Source: an uncultured Erythrobacter sp.
GTDB lineage: Bacteria > Pseudomonadota > Alphaproteobacteria > Sphingomonadales > Sphingomonadaceae
Reading direction: 5' to 3'
Assembly (NCBI GenBank): GCA_947488325.1
Contig: CANKYZ010000008.1
Location: 1-64,000 of the forward strand
Length of the DNA: 64,000 nt
Shown here: piece after piece, positions 15,823-25,046 of the stretch
Layout: every line of letters starts with the position of its first letter
Numbering within the stretch: position 1 is the first letter of the stretch
The notes under the pieces: generated by a model
What the model was told of the DNA's origin: nothing
What the model saw: only the letters and a program-made list of their open reading frames with translations
Databases searched by the model: none
Position numbers and translations under genes: made by a program

Positions 15823-16983
15823 GTGACGGATGCGCAAATAAGCATTGAGGCAATCACCGACAAGGACGGGCGGGCACGCTTCGTCGACCTTGGACGCGCA
15901 TTTGCGGCCAATGTCGAAAATAACGTCCCGCAATTGCGCAGCGAACAGCTGGAATTGGTCGATCCTAAGGAAAACCCATTTTTCTTCCATGCGCGAGTAC
16001 AGTTGTTTATTGCGCATCAGCATGGAAAGCCGGTTGGCCGAATTTCAGCGCATATTGATGAGTTGGCATTGGAGATGCCAGTTGAACAGGGCTTTGGCCC
16101 CGGAGCAGGAATGTTCGGCTATTTTGATGCAGAAGATGCTGATGTTGCCGCGGTTCTGATCGCAACCGCTGAAAAATGGTTGTGCGATCAGGGAATGACC
16201 CGTGTTCTGGGTCCAATCTCCCTGTCTATCTGGGAGGAGCCAGGCTTACTCGTCAAGGGCCATGACCATCCACCGGTCATCATGATGGGCCATCACCCAG
16301 GCCAATATGCAGCTTGGATTGAAAAGGCGGGTTACACCTGCGCAAAGACGCTGTTCACGTATGAGCTGGATATCTCTCACGACTTTTCTCCTTTGATCCA
16401 ACGGATCGTCAAGTCAGGGAAGCGCAATGAGCGGATCAATGTTCGCCCAGTGCGGAAGAGCGATTGGGATACAGAGGCAGCTAGTATACTCAACATCCTC
16501 AACGATGCGTGGTCGGACAATTGGGGCTATGTCCCATTAACTCCTGAAGAGGTCGCCTATACAGGCGTCAAACTGAAACCGATCATCCACGAAGATCTAA
16601 ACATGATCGCCGAAGTGGACGGCAAACCGGTCGCTTTCATGCTGACCTTTCCCGACATTAACGATGTGCTTTCGCGCATAGATGGCAAGCTGTTTCCATT
16701 TGGTTGGTTCCATCTGCTGCGCTGGCTGCGAAAGCCAAGAGGGTCTGACATGCGGGTTCCACTAATGGGGGTTTTGAAAGAGTATCAAAACTCTCGCATG
16801 GCCAGCCAACTTGCCTTCATGATGATCAGCGCAATCAGAGTAAGCGCGGCTGGAAAATTTCAATCGATGCGCGGCGAACTGGGATGGATACTAGAAGACA
16901 ATCAGGGAATGGTCGCGATTGCCAGTGCGATCGAAAGTAAAACCAATCGCGAATACACGGTTTACGAAAAAACGCTGGGATAG
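15823..16983 (+). CDS. GNAT-fold acyltransferase-like protein
   Basis: 386 residues, soluble. The sequence resembles the large unknown N-acetyltransferase-like family of alpha- and betaproteobacteria: an N-terminal block HGKPVGRISAHIDEL, a central FGYFDAEDADVAAVLIATAE, GPISLSIWEEPGLLVKG, and a C-terminal half resembling a second GNAT domain with VAFMLTFPDINDVL. No substrate is known. GTG start chosen with GAAGGCGAG about 5-10 bases upstream; the previous in-frame codons give no better start. Confidence 0.75.
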   Translation: MTDAQISIEAITDKDGRARFVDLGRAFAANVENNVPQLRSEQLELVDPKENPFFFHARVQLFIAHQHGKPVGRISAHIDELALEMPVEQGFGPGAGMFGYFDAEDADVAAVLIATAEKWLCDQGMTRVLGPISLSIWEEPGLLVKGHDHPPVIMMGHHPGQYAAWIEKAGYTCAKTLFTYELDISHDFSPLIQRIVKSGKRNERINVRPVRKSDWDTEAASILNILNDAWSDNWGYVPLTPEEVAYTGVKLKPIIHEDLNMIAEVDGKPVAFMLTFPDINDVLSRIDGKLFPFGWFHLLRWLRKPRGSDMRVPLMGVLKEYQNSRMASQLAFMMISAIRVSAAGKFQSMRGELGWILEDNQGMVAIASAIESKTNREYTVYEKTLG

Positions 16984-17060
16984 CCTCCATTTCGGCTTGA
17001 TTTGGCGAGCATTGTAGCTGGCAAAGACATTAGTACTGCCAGAACTTAAATTTCAATTTT

Positions 17061-17078
17061 GCCAAGCACGCGCTTGGC
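17061..17078. terminator. Short hairpin between GNAT-like and exporter genes
   Basis: GCCAAGC-ACGC-GCTTGGC forms a 7-bp stem in the 160-base gap. There is no downstream T-run on either strand, so terminator function is doubtful; it may simply be a structured leader. Confidence 0.25.
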
Positions 17079-17145
17079 GAAGCGCCGCTGCACTGCAATA
17101 AAGCGGACATTCACGAACGCACCGCCGAAAATTGAACGGGCGACC

Positions 17146-18330
17146 ATGACCACGCAAAAGCTGGAAAATCAGCCTCTGAAGGAAACCGCACCCCGCAGCA
17201 ACGGGAGGCAGCATGCGCTTGCCGAGCAGGAATTGCGCCTATTGTCAGCACTGGTTCTGCTGTTCGGTGTGGGCCTGTTTCTGGCTCTGCCTTTTGTTCT
17301 GTCAATCGGTTCCGTGGTGTTTCTACCACTGGTGACTGCCATGCTGCTGACAATCTTGCTCTCTCCATTAGCGGACCGCTTGGCCAAATTCGGACTGCCA
17401 AATGTGCTGGCATCGCTCGGCGCGTTGACCGTCTTTCTGGGCATACTCTTGCTGTCGCTAGCATTGGTCTTGCAACCTGCGCTTGCGCTGTTCGATAGCC
17501 TGCCTGCCATTACGGAGCGCGTTGGTGAACGTTTTGCTGATTTGCGAGACGAATTTGCATGGCTTGCCATCGCCAACGAAGAGATCGCCAAACTAATGGG
17601 CGATGCAGGCGCACGGGAGGTTGTCCTCGCGACCCCCAGCCTGCTCGAAGAAATCGCCTTCGCCACACCAAGCGTCATTGTCGAAATTCTGATCATGTTT
17701 CTAATGGCATTCTTCATGATTGAAGCGCGCGTCCGGATGCGGCGGCATTTGCTGTTCGACCGCGCAAGCTTCGGTTCTAGCGTGAAAGCCGCGCGCGTAA
17801 TGCGCGAAGTGCAGGACAGGGTCGCAGCCTATATCATCACAGTAGGCCTCATAAATGCAGGCATCGGCGTGATTGTTGCTTTGGGAGCATGGGCATTGGG
17901 CGTCGATGCTCCGATTATGTGGGGCGGCCTTGCGGCAATCCTCAATTTCATTCCCTATGTCGGCCCGCTTGCCATGACAGCACTTCTGGCCTTGTTCGGA
18001 ATAGGAACCGCCGAGACCGTATGGCTCGGCCTGATACCGGCTGCAGCTTATATCGCTCTGCATACCATAGAAGCGAACGCTGTTACCCCTTCAATCTTGG
18101 GTGCGCGTTTCACAATGAGCCCAGTGAAAATTCTGATCTCCCTCTCCTATTTCACATGGGTCTGGGGCGTTGCAGGCGCCCTGCTGTCAGTGCCGATACT
18201 ACTGACATTGACAGTCCTGTTCGACCATATTGGTAGGCCCAACATGGTTGGCTTCATCTTTGGCGAACCTCTTTTCAAAAGCGATGCCTTTGAACGCGGG
18301 CTTGAGGATGAACAGGCTGGCTCGGCCTAA
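17146..18330 (+). CDS. AI-2E family transporter (PerM-like)
   Basis: 394 residues with about eight hydrophobic segments in the pattern of the AI-2E exporter/PerM superfamily: paired N-terminal helices (residues about 30-70), a helix at 95-120, a soluble loop, then helices from about 190 on, ending in the family hallmark EANAVTPSILGARFTMSP and LLSVPILLTLTVL. Members move signalling molecules or Na+/H+; the substrate here is unknown. The start at 17146 (MTTQKLENQ) is preferred because upstream residues are basic and atypical. Confidence 0.85.
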   Translation: MTTQKLENQPLKETAPRSNGRQHALAEQELRLLSALVLLFGVGLFLALPFVLSIGSVVFLPLVTAMLLTILLSPLADRLAKFGLPNVLASLGALTVFLGILLLSLALVLQPALALFDSLPAITERVGERFADLRDEFAWLAIANEEIAKLMGDAGAREVVLATPSLLEEIAFATPSVIVEILIMFLMAFFMIEARVRMRRHLLFDRASFGSSVKAARVMREVQDRVAAYIITVGLINAGIGVIVALGAWALGVDAPIMWGGLAAILNFIPYVGPLAMTALLALFGIGTAETVWLGLIPAAAYIALHTIEANAVTPSILGARFTMSPVKILISLSYFTWVWGVAGALLSVPILLTLTVLFDHIGRPNMVGFIFGEPLFKSDAFERGLEDEQAGSA

Positions 18331-18342
18331 GCTCTCTGCCCG

Positions 18343-19632
18343 TTAGTCGCGGCTTCGATCCACAGCGCTTACTACCGCGACGTTCATCGTCACATTCGCC
18401 AGCGTGCGCATAATATCCGGCAGCATTTCGACGGCGACAAGCAGAACCAGCGGTTCAATCGGAACACCCATGGCCAGCGCGATGGGACCAATCGAGACGA
18501 CAAAGCTAATTGATCCAGGCAGACTGACCGATCCGACGCTGATGATAAGCGCTACCAAGATGCCTGCGAGCGCGATGGCGGGCGTAATCTCAATACCCGC
18601 CAGCGCCGCCACATACAGCGCCACCGCCATATTCATCGCCGGACTGGTTGCGCGGAAAATCGCCACGGCCAATGGCAAGACGAATTCGCTGGTGCTGGAT
18701 CGCAGCTTTAGACGGCCAGCGCTGTCTAACATTGCCGGAAGGCTGGCGAGCGAGCTTTGCGTTGAGATTGCCACCGCCTGAGCTGGCAACATCGCTTTGG
18801 CAAAGCGTAGCGGATTGATACCGCCCAACGCCCAAGCCAGTAGAAAGGCAAGCATCAGAATAAAACCGCCCATGGCGGACACAATAAGGATGTAGTGCCC
18901 CAGTGCAGCAAAGGCCCCTCCCCCGCTGCGCAGTCCCACTCCAAAGGCCAGAGCCAGCACACCGACCGGCGCAAACCACAGCACCCAACCGATTATAAGC
19001 AGCATCGCATTTGCGAGCGAATGGAAGAAACCAAGCAGCCGTTCCCCCTGATCGGAGTGCAGACGCGTGATCGCAATGGCGAACAGCGCGAAGAATATGG
19101 TGAGCGGCAGCATGTTTGTTTCAGCCGCAGCGGCGATGATGTTTGGCGCCACGAGCGAGGCCAGAAAATCGAGAATGCTGGGCACTTCTTGCGTGCCATC
19201 CGGCAAATCAGCAAGGAAGCCGCTGGCGCTTTCGGGAATTGGGATAATGGTCAGCAACCATGGCATGATCGCCGCAGTGAATAATCCGCCTGCGACCAGC
19301 ACACCAAACACCAACAACAAAAACCGGCGTGCCGCCGCGCCCGCACGAGCGGCCTGCACCATTTGCGACAGGCCCAGCACCAACAATGCAGCCACAAGTG
19401 GAATGATCGTCATTTGCAGCGCGCGCAGCCACAAAGTGCCCACCAGTGAAGCAGCCTGAAGCAGTTGCTCTGGCAAATTAAAGCCCGATAGCATCACGCC
19501 AATACCCAGACCAAGGATTAGCGCTGCAAAGGTCGCGACCACCGGCAGACGGATCGCAACGAGTTCAAAACCGCTCTCCGCGGCGGGATTCCTCACAGCG
19601 CTTGCACCTTTATCATCATGATCACTCAACAA
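18343..19632 (-). CDS. Dicarboxylate/amino acid:cation symporter (DAACS)
   Basis: 429 residues of the glutamate-transporter fold: helices from residue 28 on, the conserved NIIAAAAETNMLPLTIFFALFAIAI block, the substrate-binding hairpin sequence QSSLASLPAMLDSA, and AVALYVAALAGIEITPAIALAGILV towards the end. The QSSLASLP hairpin is the QSS-type variant of HP1 rather than SSSAATLP, so substrate choice may differ from C4-dicarboxylates. It converges with the exporter gene, with a 12-base gap. TTG start assumed with GGAA upstream. Confidence 0.88.
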   Translation of the reverse strand: MLSDHDDKGASAVRNPAAESGFELVAIRLPVVATFAALILGLGIGVMLSGFNLPEQLLQAASLVGTLWLRALQMTIIPLVAALLVLGLSQMVQAARAGAAARRFLLLVFGVLVAGGLFTAAIMPWLLTIIPIPESASGFLADLPDGTQEVPSILDFLASLVAPNIIAAAAETNMLPLTIFFALFAIAITRLHSDQGERLLGFFHSLANAMLLIIGWVLWFAPVGVLALAFGVGLRSGGGAFAALGHYILIVSAMGGFILMLAFLLAWALGGINPLRFAKAMLPAQAVAISTQSSLASLPAMLDSAGRLKLRSSTSEFVLPLAVAIFRATSPAMNMAVALYVAALAGIEITPAIALAGILVALIISVGSVSLPGSISFVVSIGPIALAMGVPIEPLVLLVAVEMLPDIMRTLANVTMNVAVVSAVDRSRD

Positions 19633-19745
19633 TTCGGTTCCTTATCGCGTGCCAGGGGCCTTCCATTCGGGCGATAACCACGCCAGAAGCCCCTGACAAA
19701 TGATCACGCAAAACCGTGAAGAGAATTTCGAGGGATCGATCGAGT

Positions 19746-21083
19746 ATGGGACGCAAGTTTTTTGGCACAGATGGCATTCGCGGGCGAACCAATGCCGGTG
19801 TCATGACAGCCGCCACCGCAATGCGTGTTGGTCAAGCGGCGGGTAATTATTTCGTACGCGGCGGCCACCGTCACAGGGTCGTAATCGGTAAAGATACGCG
19901 GCTTTCGGGATATATGATGGAAAGCGCGCTGGTTGCCGGGTTCACCAGCGTCGGGATGGACGTCATTATGACCGGACCTTTGCCGACCCCTGCCATCGCG
20001 CTTCTGACACGAGAAATGCGCGCAGATTTAGGCGTAATGATTTCGGCCAGTCACAATCTCTTTCCCGATAATGGAATCAAATTATTCGGCCCGGATGGAT
20101 ACAAATTATCCGATGAGGTTGAGGCCGAGATTGAAGCGCTTCTCGAGGTCGAACCTCAACTTGCCATGCCAGAAGGTATCGGACGGGCTCGACGGATTGA
20201 GGATGCACGCGGGCGATATATCCATGCGCTGAAACGATCGGTTTCCAGCGAGGTCCGCTTTGATGGATTAAAAGTCGTGGTCGATTGCGCACATGGCGCG
20301 GCTTATCAAGTGGCCCCATCTGCAATCTGGGAATTGGGCGCAGAGATTATCACGCTCGGCGTTTCTCCAAACGGTACCAATATCAATGACGGCGTCGGAT
20401 CAACCTCGCTCGAAGCGCTTCAGGCCAAAGTGGTTGAAGAAGGCGCGGACATTGGCATTGCGCTTGACGGCGATGCAGACCGGCTGATCGTAGTTGATGA
20501 GAAAGGTAGCAAGGTTGATGGCGACCAGATCATGGCCTTGATCGCAACGCGAATGCACGAAAAGGGCGCACTGACCGGCGGCGGTGTGGTCGCCACAGTG
20601 ATGTCGAACCTCGGCCTTGAACGGTACTTCGCTGGTCTTGACCTGACGTTGGAACGCACCAAAGTCGGCGACCGCTATGTGTTGGAACGGATGAAAGAAG
20701 GCGGCTTCAACGTTGGCGGCGAGCAATCGGGGCACATGATTATGCTTGATCACGCAACAACTGGCGATGGCTCAGTCGCGGCCTTACGCGTGCTTACCAG
20801 CCTTGTCCGTTCGCAAAAACCGGCGAGCGAAATTTTGCACCTGTTCGATCCTGTTCCGCAGCTCCTCAAAAATGTCCGATATGAGGGCGGGACGCCATTG
20901 GAGAATGACACAGTCAAATCGGTGATCGCCAATGCTGAGGCAGAACTGGAAGGCAAAGGTCGCTTGGTCATCCGTCCATCCGGAACCGAGCCCGTTATCC
21001 GGGTGATGGCCGAAGGCGATAATGCATCTCAAGTTGAAGACATAGTGGACAGAGTGTGCGACGCAGTTCGCGCGGCAACCTAG
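19746..21083 (+). CDS. glmM: Phosphoglucosamine mutase
   Basis: GlmM converts glucosamine-6-phosphate to glucosamine-1-phosphate for peptidoglycan and LPS precursors. 445 residues as in the family. N-terminal [11 protein letters not shown]; active-site phosphoserine in [19 protein letters not shown] (the usual SHNPF reads SHNLF here); metal-binding DGDADRL; and GGEQSGH and RPSGTEP in the C-terminal domain. Start chosen at [10 protein letters not shown]. It heads a run with DUF1272, thiD and a desaturase. Confidence 0.95.
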   Translation: MGRKFFGTDGIRGRTNAGVMTAATAMRVGQAAGNYFVRGGHRHRVVIGKDTRLSGYMMESALVAGFTSVGMDVIMTGPLPTPAIALLTREMRADLGVMISASHNLFPDNGIKLFGPDGYKLSDEVEAEIEALLEVEPQLAMPEGIGRARRIEDARGRYIHALKRSVSSEVRFDGLKVVVDCAHGAAYQVAPSAIWELGAEIITLGVSPNGTNINDGVGSTSLEALQAKVVEEGADIGIALDGDADRLIVVDEKGSKVDGDQIMALIATRMHEKGALTGGGVVATVMSNLGLERYFAGLDLTLERTKVGDRYVLERMKEGGFNVGGEQSGHMIMLDHATTGDGSVAALRVLTSLVRSQKPASEILHLFDPVPQLLKNVRYEGGTPLENDTVKSVIANAEAELEGKGRLVIRPSGTEPVIRVMAEGDNASQVEDIVDRVCDAVRAAT

Positions 21084-21093
21084 GACCCCCAAC

Positions 21094-21318
21094 ATGCTCG
21101 AAATGCGCCCCGATTGTGAACGCTGCGGTTCTGACCTTCCTGCTGAGGCACCTGGCGCCTTCATCTGCAGTTTTGAGTGCACGTTCTGCGCCACATGTTC
21201 CGAGGCGCTGGACGATGTCTGCCCCAATTGCAGTGGTGAATTGATGGATCGCCCGACCAGAGCCGCAACGTTGCATGAGAAAAATCCGCCAAGTATGCAG
21301 CGGAAATTTAAGGGATGA
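21094..21318 (+). CDS. DUF1272 zinc-ribbon-like protein
   Basis: 74 residues with a cysteine-rich DUF1272 pattern: CERCGSDLP, FICSFECTFCATCSEAL and CPNCSGEL, eight or nine Cys that likely bind two zinc ions. Function is unknown in the family. It lies 10 bases after glmM and overlaps thiD by 4 bases, so is co-transcribed. Confidence 0.88.
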   Translation: MLEMRPDCERCGSDLPAEAPGAFICSFECTFCATCSEALDDVCPNCSGELMDRPTRAATLHEKNPPSMQRKFKG

Positions 21319-22139
21319 GCAAGCCACGGCCAGCTAGACCGCCGCGCATATTGGCGATTGCAGGTTCAGACTCGTCTGGCGGCGCTGGAGTTCAAGCCGA
21401 CATCAAAACTATCACCATGCTGGGCGGCTATGCGATGACGGCGATCACCACCGTCACCGCGCAAAACAGCGTAGGGGTCCAAGCAATCGCGCCGATGGCC
21501 GGCGATGTAGTGGGACAGCAAATCGCGTCCTGTCTCACCGATATCGGCGTCGATGCGATCAAAATTGGCATGCTGCACGATGCAGGTATTATCGCCCACA
21601 CCGCCGACGCTTTGTCCGAACTGGAGGTTCCAGTCGTCCTCGACCCGGTCATGATTTCCACCAGCGGCACTGCCCTTATTACCAAAGATGCAATCTCAGC
21701 GATGCGCGAAAAGCTATTCCCGCTCGCAACCCTAATTACTCCAAACTTGGCCGAACTTGGCCATCTGCTTAAACGTAATCTTACCACCAGCGATCAGATG
21801 GCAAAGGCAGCTGAGGAACTCAGTGAGCAATCAGGCGCGGCGGTGCTCGCCAAAGGTGGGCACACTGAACATGAGCGGATCATCGATGTATTGATGCAGC
21901 GCGATGAAAGTAAAGTTTGGCGCGCTGCCCAATTCGACCATGCAAGGATCGACACCCCACATACACATGGCACAGGTTGCACTCTGTCATCCGCAATCGC
22001 CACGTTGCTCGGACACGGACAACCACTTGAACATGCCGTACGGCTAGGGCGAAATTTCGTGCTCCGTGCCATCGAGGAGGCGCCCGGATTCGGAGCGGGG
22101 AATGGGCCACTCGGCCACCAAGCAGTGCGCAAACTATGA
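21315..22139 (+). CDS. thiD: Hydroxymethylpyrimidine/phosphomethylpyrimidine kinase
   Basis: ThiD phosphorylates HMP and HMP-P in thiamine biosynthesis. 274-residue ribokinase-fold protein: ILAIAGSDSSGGAGVQADIKT at the N-terminus, MLGGYAMTAITTVTAQNS, LDPVMISTSGTALI, and the anion-hole/catalytic block THGTGCTLSSAIAT. No thiamine riboswitch is visible because it is translated from an operon with upstream genes. Overlaps its neighbours on both sides by 4 bases. Confidence 0.94.
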   Translation: MSKPRPARPPRILAIAGSDSSGGAGVQADIKTITMLGGYAMTAITTVTAQNSVGVQAIAPMAGDVVGQQIASCLTDIGVDAIKIGMLHDAGIIAHTADALSELEVPVVLDPVMISTSGTALITKDAISAMREKLFPLATLITPNLAELGHLLKRNLTTSDQMAKAAEELSEQSGAAVLAKGGHTEHERIIDVLMQRDESKVWRAAQFDHARIDTPHTHGTGCTLSSAIATLLGHGQPLEHAVRLGRNFVLRAIEEAPGFGAGNGPLGHQAVRKL

Positions 22140-23032
22140 TGGAGCCCGTCATTCGAGTTGACGGACGCGGCGCAAATCCCTGTGAAGGAACAGTCAAAAT
22201 CGACTGGCCCAAATCTATATGGAACACCGCGATGATCGCAGGCGCATTATGTGCGTTGATATTTGTGACTTGGCAAGCGGTCTTACTGTTCCTCGCCCTA
22301 ACCTATGCAACACTGCTATTAGGGCACAGCGTCGGAATGCACAGGATGATGATCCACCGGACATTCACTGCTCCGCGCTGGTTTGCACGTCTTATAATCT
22401 ATGTTGGAACGCTTGTTGGCGTGTCTGGACCTAGCGGAATCATCCGCATTCACGACACTCGTGATTGGGCACAGCGACAGCCGCATTGCCATGATTTCTT
22501 CGCGCATCGCCGATCTTTCGAGAAAGACCTGCTATGGAACTTGTTCTGTCGATTTAAGTTCGATCACCCTCCCAAAATAAAGATCGAACCGCTCATAAGA
22601 GACGACCTATTCTATCGCTGGCTAGATTACACTTGGCGCTGGCAGCAATTGCCGTTGGCTGGACTGCTCTATCTGGTTGGTGGGTGGCCCTTTGTGTTCT
22701 GGGGAATATGCATGCGCGTGCTGGTCAGCACGGCAGGACATTGGAGCATCACCTATTTCTGCCACAACCCCGGACCCGGTCGCTGGCTAGTCAAGGATGC
22801 CGGGCTACAAGCATCCAATCTTCCCGGCCTTGGCCTGCTCACTTATGGTGAATGTTGGCACAACAACCACCACGCCTTCCCCGAAAGCGCGCGGATTGGT
22901 ATCGAATCAGGGCAAGCCGATCCGGGTTACTGGATCATTTGCTTGGCTCAACGGATAGGGCTTGCCAAAAATGTTGGGTTGCCGCGCAGCACTGATGAAT
23001 GCGACGATCTCATTGAACGTAAAGTGCCTTAA
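22136..23032 (+). CDS. Acyl-CoA desaturase-like membrane protein
   Basis: 298 residues, with membrane segments near residues 35-60, 80-100 and 165-195. Histidine-box-like motifs: GHSVGMHR (HxxxxH), a central HDTRDWAQRQPHCHDFFAH with rearranged histidines, and a canonical HNNHHAFP (HxxHH) near residue 245. The middle box differs from the stearoyl-CoA desaturase consensus HRxHH, so it belongs to a divergent subfamily. Probable oxidation of an acyl or lipid substrate. Translated with thiD (ATGA overlap) and overlapping the LOG gene's end by 4 bases in convergent orientation. Confidence 0.78.
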   Translation: MMEPVIRVDGRGANPCEGTVKIDWPKSIWNTAMIAGALCALIFVTWQAVLLFLALTYATLLLGHSVGMHRMMIHRTFTAPRWFARLIIYVGTLVGVSGPSGIIRIHDTRDWAQRQPHCHDFFAHRRSFEKDLLWNLFCRFKFDHPPKIKIEPLIRDDLFYRWLDYTWRWQQLPLAGLLYLVGGWPFVFWGICMRVLVSTAGHWSITYFCHNPGPGRWLVKDAGLQASNLPGLGLLTYGECWHNNHHAFPESARIGIESGQADPGYWIICLAQRIGLAKNVGLPRSTDECDDLIERKVP

Positions 23033-23913
23033 CTGTCTAATTCATAGAACTTTTCGATGTAATCCCACGCTTCATCAGCAGTTTCGCACCATTGGAACAG
23101 GTCGAGGTCTTTCTTTGAGATTGTGCCTTCTTCGGCAATCGCCTCAAAATCGACGACCCGCGTCCAGAAATCCTTACCAAATAACAGAATTGGAATGGGC
23201 TTCATCTTGCCGGTCTGAATCAGCGTGAGCAGTTCGAAGAACTCATCAAACGTCCCAAAGCCGCCGGGGAAAACGGCCACCGCCCGTGCGCGCAGTAGAA
23301 AGTGCATTTTGCGCAACGCGAAATAGTGGAAATTGAGCGATAGATAAGGCGTCACATACGGATTGGGTGCCTGTTCATGCGGCAATACTATATTGAGGCC
23401 GATGGATTCGCCGCCAGCATCGCTTGCACCGCGATTGCCAGCCTCCATGATTGAAGGTCCTCCACCCGTCGTGACAACGAATTGGCGTTTTCCATCTTCA
23501 ATGATCGCCTTTTCTGAGACAAGCCGCGCCAGTTTATAGGCCTCGTCGTAATACTTCGCCTTTGCCGCCACATTTGCCGCGACCTTTTGTTCGTATTCAT
23601 CGCCATCTTTTGCAGCATCGACGCGCGCTTGCGCGTCTTCGGGCGAAGGAATACGCGCGGAGCCATACATCACCATAGTTGAACCAACGCGCGCCTCGTC
23701 GAGTAGCATTTCTGGTTTGAGAAGTTCAAGTTGGAAACGCACCGGGCGGAGTTCATCGCGTAGCATGAAATCGTGATCGCGAAATGCCAACTTATAGGCC
23801 GGATGCTCGGTCTGCGGTGTGCTTTCCGGTGATTCATCAGCAAAGCGACTTTCCTCATCAGCGCGGTAGAATTTGCGGTCGGTGAGGTCGTGATCAGGGT
23901 TTTTGTCATTCAT
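23029..23913 (-). CDS. LOG family protein (Rossmann-fold nucleotide hydrolase)
   Basis: 294 residues from MNDKNPDHD, with the LOG signature: VVTTGGGPSIMEAGNRGA and PGGFGTFDEFFELLTLIQT. These proteins share the fold of cytokinin-activating phosphoribohydrolase, but many act on other nucleotides. Longer than minimal LOG proteins (about 190), with an N-terminal extension of about 100 residues as in the TIGR00730-type larger members. The start is set at the internal Met because upstream residues are unlike the family. Confidence 0.85.
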   Translation of the reverse strand: MNDKNPDHDLTDRKFYRADEESRFADESPESTPQTEHPAYKLAFRDHDFMLRDELRPVRFQLELLKPEMLLDEARVGSTMVMYGSARIPSPEDAQARVDAAKDGDEYEQKVAANVAAKAKYYDEAYKLARLVSEKAIIEDGKRQFVVTTGGGPSIMEAGNRGASDAGGESIGLNIVLPHEQAPNPYVTPYLSLNFHYFALRKMHFLLRARAVAVFPGGFGTFDEFFELLTLIQTGKMKPIPILLFGKDFWTRVVDFEAIAEEGTISKKDLDLFQWCETADEAWDYIEKFYELDS

Positions 23914-23975
23914 ATCAATAAACCTAGGCGCACTGGCTTGCACCGGCAAGCAGGCAATTAACTCAATAGTAGCAA

Positions 23976-23983
23976 GCAGTTTG
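23976..23983. repeat. Left copy of 8-bp direct repeat flanking the element
   Basis: GCAGTTTG, exactly 8 bases outside the left 179-bp inverted repeat; identical to 26035-26042. Consistent with a target-site duplication. Confidence 0.55.
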
Positions 23984-23991
23984 CGGAATTG

Positions 23992-24170
23992 GGTAGCAAA
24001 CGCACAAAGGGCTCCCTAGCTCGATCCAGCCCTGATCCCATACATTCCTGCTGTCCACGAAACAGCAAAGGAATAGATAATGGGCCAAACCAACCTCAGG
24101 GCTTCGCTCAAGAAGCGATACTCTCAATTGAAGGGGCAGAGAGCAGACCTAGCTCTTCGCGTTGAAGCGG
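23992..24170 (+). repeat. Left 179-bp inverted repeat arm
   Basis: Identical in inverted orientation to 25848-26026 by direct reading. It holds the leader and first 30 codons of the 60-residue ORF. Just before the start codon is a hairpin (24045-24073) whose right arm includes AGGAA, the ribosome site. Confidence 0.9.
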
Positions 24171-24262
24171 TTCGCAGGGATGCGTCGAAGCTAGATGAGA
24201 TGGAAGTTGAGCTGTTCACAGGAGCGAATTTTAGAGCTTTCAGGAGCAGAGAGCGGGGTTAA
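24080..24262 (+). CDS. Short coiled-coil protein, N-terminal half in the inverted repeat
   Basis: 60 residues. The first 30 (MGQTNLRASLKKRYSQLKGQ and following) are encoded within the inverted repeat and are identical to those of the minus-strand copy at the right end. The C-termini diverge immediately after. The sequence is basic and helical, like small proteins that often sit next to integrases in alphaproteobacterial islands; that is a weak resemblance. AGGAA six bases before ATG is inside a hairpin stem, so translation may be gated. It could be a truncated copy of the 78-residue form. Confidence 0.5.
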   Translation: MGQTNLRASLKKRYSQLKGQRADLALRVEAVRRDASKLDEMEVELFTGANFRAFRSRERG

Positions 24263-24281
24263 TCGGCGCCGGTACGATATC

Positions 24282-24812
24282 ATGAAGGACATAGCCTCCA
24301 ATATCCTTATAGTTTCGGCGATAAATGCCTCTCTTTCATCTGGGGGTGAGGCGTATTTTCGTTCTGCAGCATTGAAGGTGTTTGATGGATATCGCGAATA
24401 TAGTGATGTCGCGCACGACCTGCCGATAATTGAATATTCTTCCGACCCAATTTTTGACGGCTTTGAATCTTTGCACCTCCAACTCCTTAGCGGCCAATTT
24501 GATAATGTTTGGCGAATCGCGACGATGAAAATGTATCTTGATCTGCTACCGCAGCAAGCAGAGGACTACTATCCTCGCGTGGCTCGATTTGGTCGAAGCC
24601 CCATAACTCGCACAGACGGCTCAGTTTATCTCTTACAGGCTGAATTCAGTGAGGTTCAGATTCTTGATTTTGTAAGGAATGGCATTTGCCGATATCCATA
24701 TCGGCGCGCTGTCTGGGATTATCTCTTTTATAGAAAGGCGATCGGAGACGATCGACAAGACGTAAATATTCTACAGGCCGAAGAAATATTTAATAAAACA
24801 GTCTCAGATTGA
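24282..24812 (+). CDS. Unknown element-borne protein
   Basis: 176 residues from the ATG at 24282. No family is recognised. The sequence is acidic-aromatic and soluble, with no signal peptide or clear membrane span, and has a C-terminal stretch rich in Tyr/Arg/Asp. The codon mix (many ATA, TTT, AAT) is more AT-rich than its neighbours, consistent with transfer. It is followed closely (11 bases) by a 67-residue tail-anchored protein gene, so the two may work together. Confidence 0.5.
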   Translation: MKDIASNILIVSAINASLSSGGEAYFRSAALKVFDGYREYSDVAHDLPIIEYSSDPIFDGFESLHLQLLSGQFDNVWRIATMKMYLDLLPQQAEDYYPRVARFGRSPITRTDGSVYLLQAEFSEVQILDFVRNGICRYPYRRAVWDYLFYRKAIGDDRQDVNILQAEEIFNKTVSD

Positions 24813-24823
24813 TAGGACATTCA

Positions 24824-25027
24824 ATGGGTGACGATCCTAACGAGGTGCGTAGTACCGAAATACAACTTCGACTATCATCCTTACCACATGAGAGCAATCA
24901 AGAGACGAGCCTTCCGGTCACCTTCTCGGAACGGGCTCTATCCCAATGGAATCAGGGCCAGTGGTGGCTCGGTCCACTAGGTATCGTCGTGGGTTTAAGC
25001 GGGCTGGCTCTCGCCGCCATCGCCTGA
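24824..25027 (+). CDS. Small tail-anchored membrane protein of the element
   Basis: 67 residues starting MGDDPNEVRS, with AGGA seven bases before the ATG. The N-terminal 45 residues are polar and the last about 20 (WWLGPLGIVVGLSGLALAAI) form a transmembrane helix at the extreme C-terminus. No family is recognised. Location directly after the 176-residue gene suggests an operon. Confidence 0.5.
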   Translation: MGDDPNEVRSTEIQLRLSSLPHESNQETSLPVTFSERALSQWNQGQWWLGPLGIVVGLSGLALAAIA

Positions 25028-25046
25028 CCAACTAGTCTTTGTGCGT

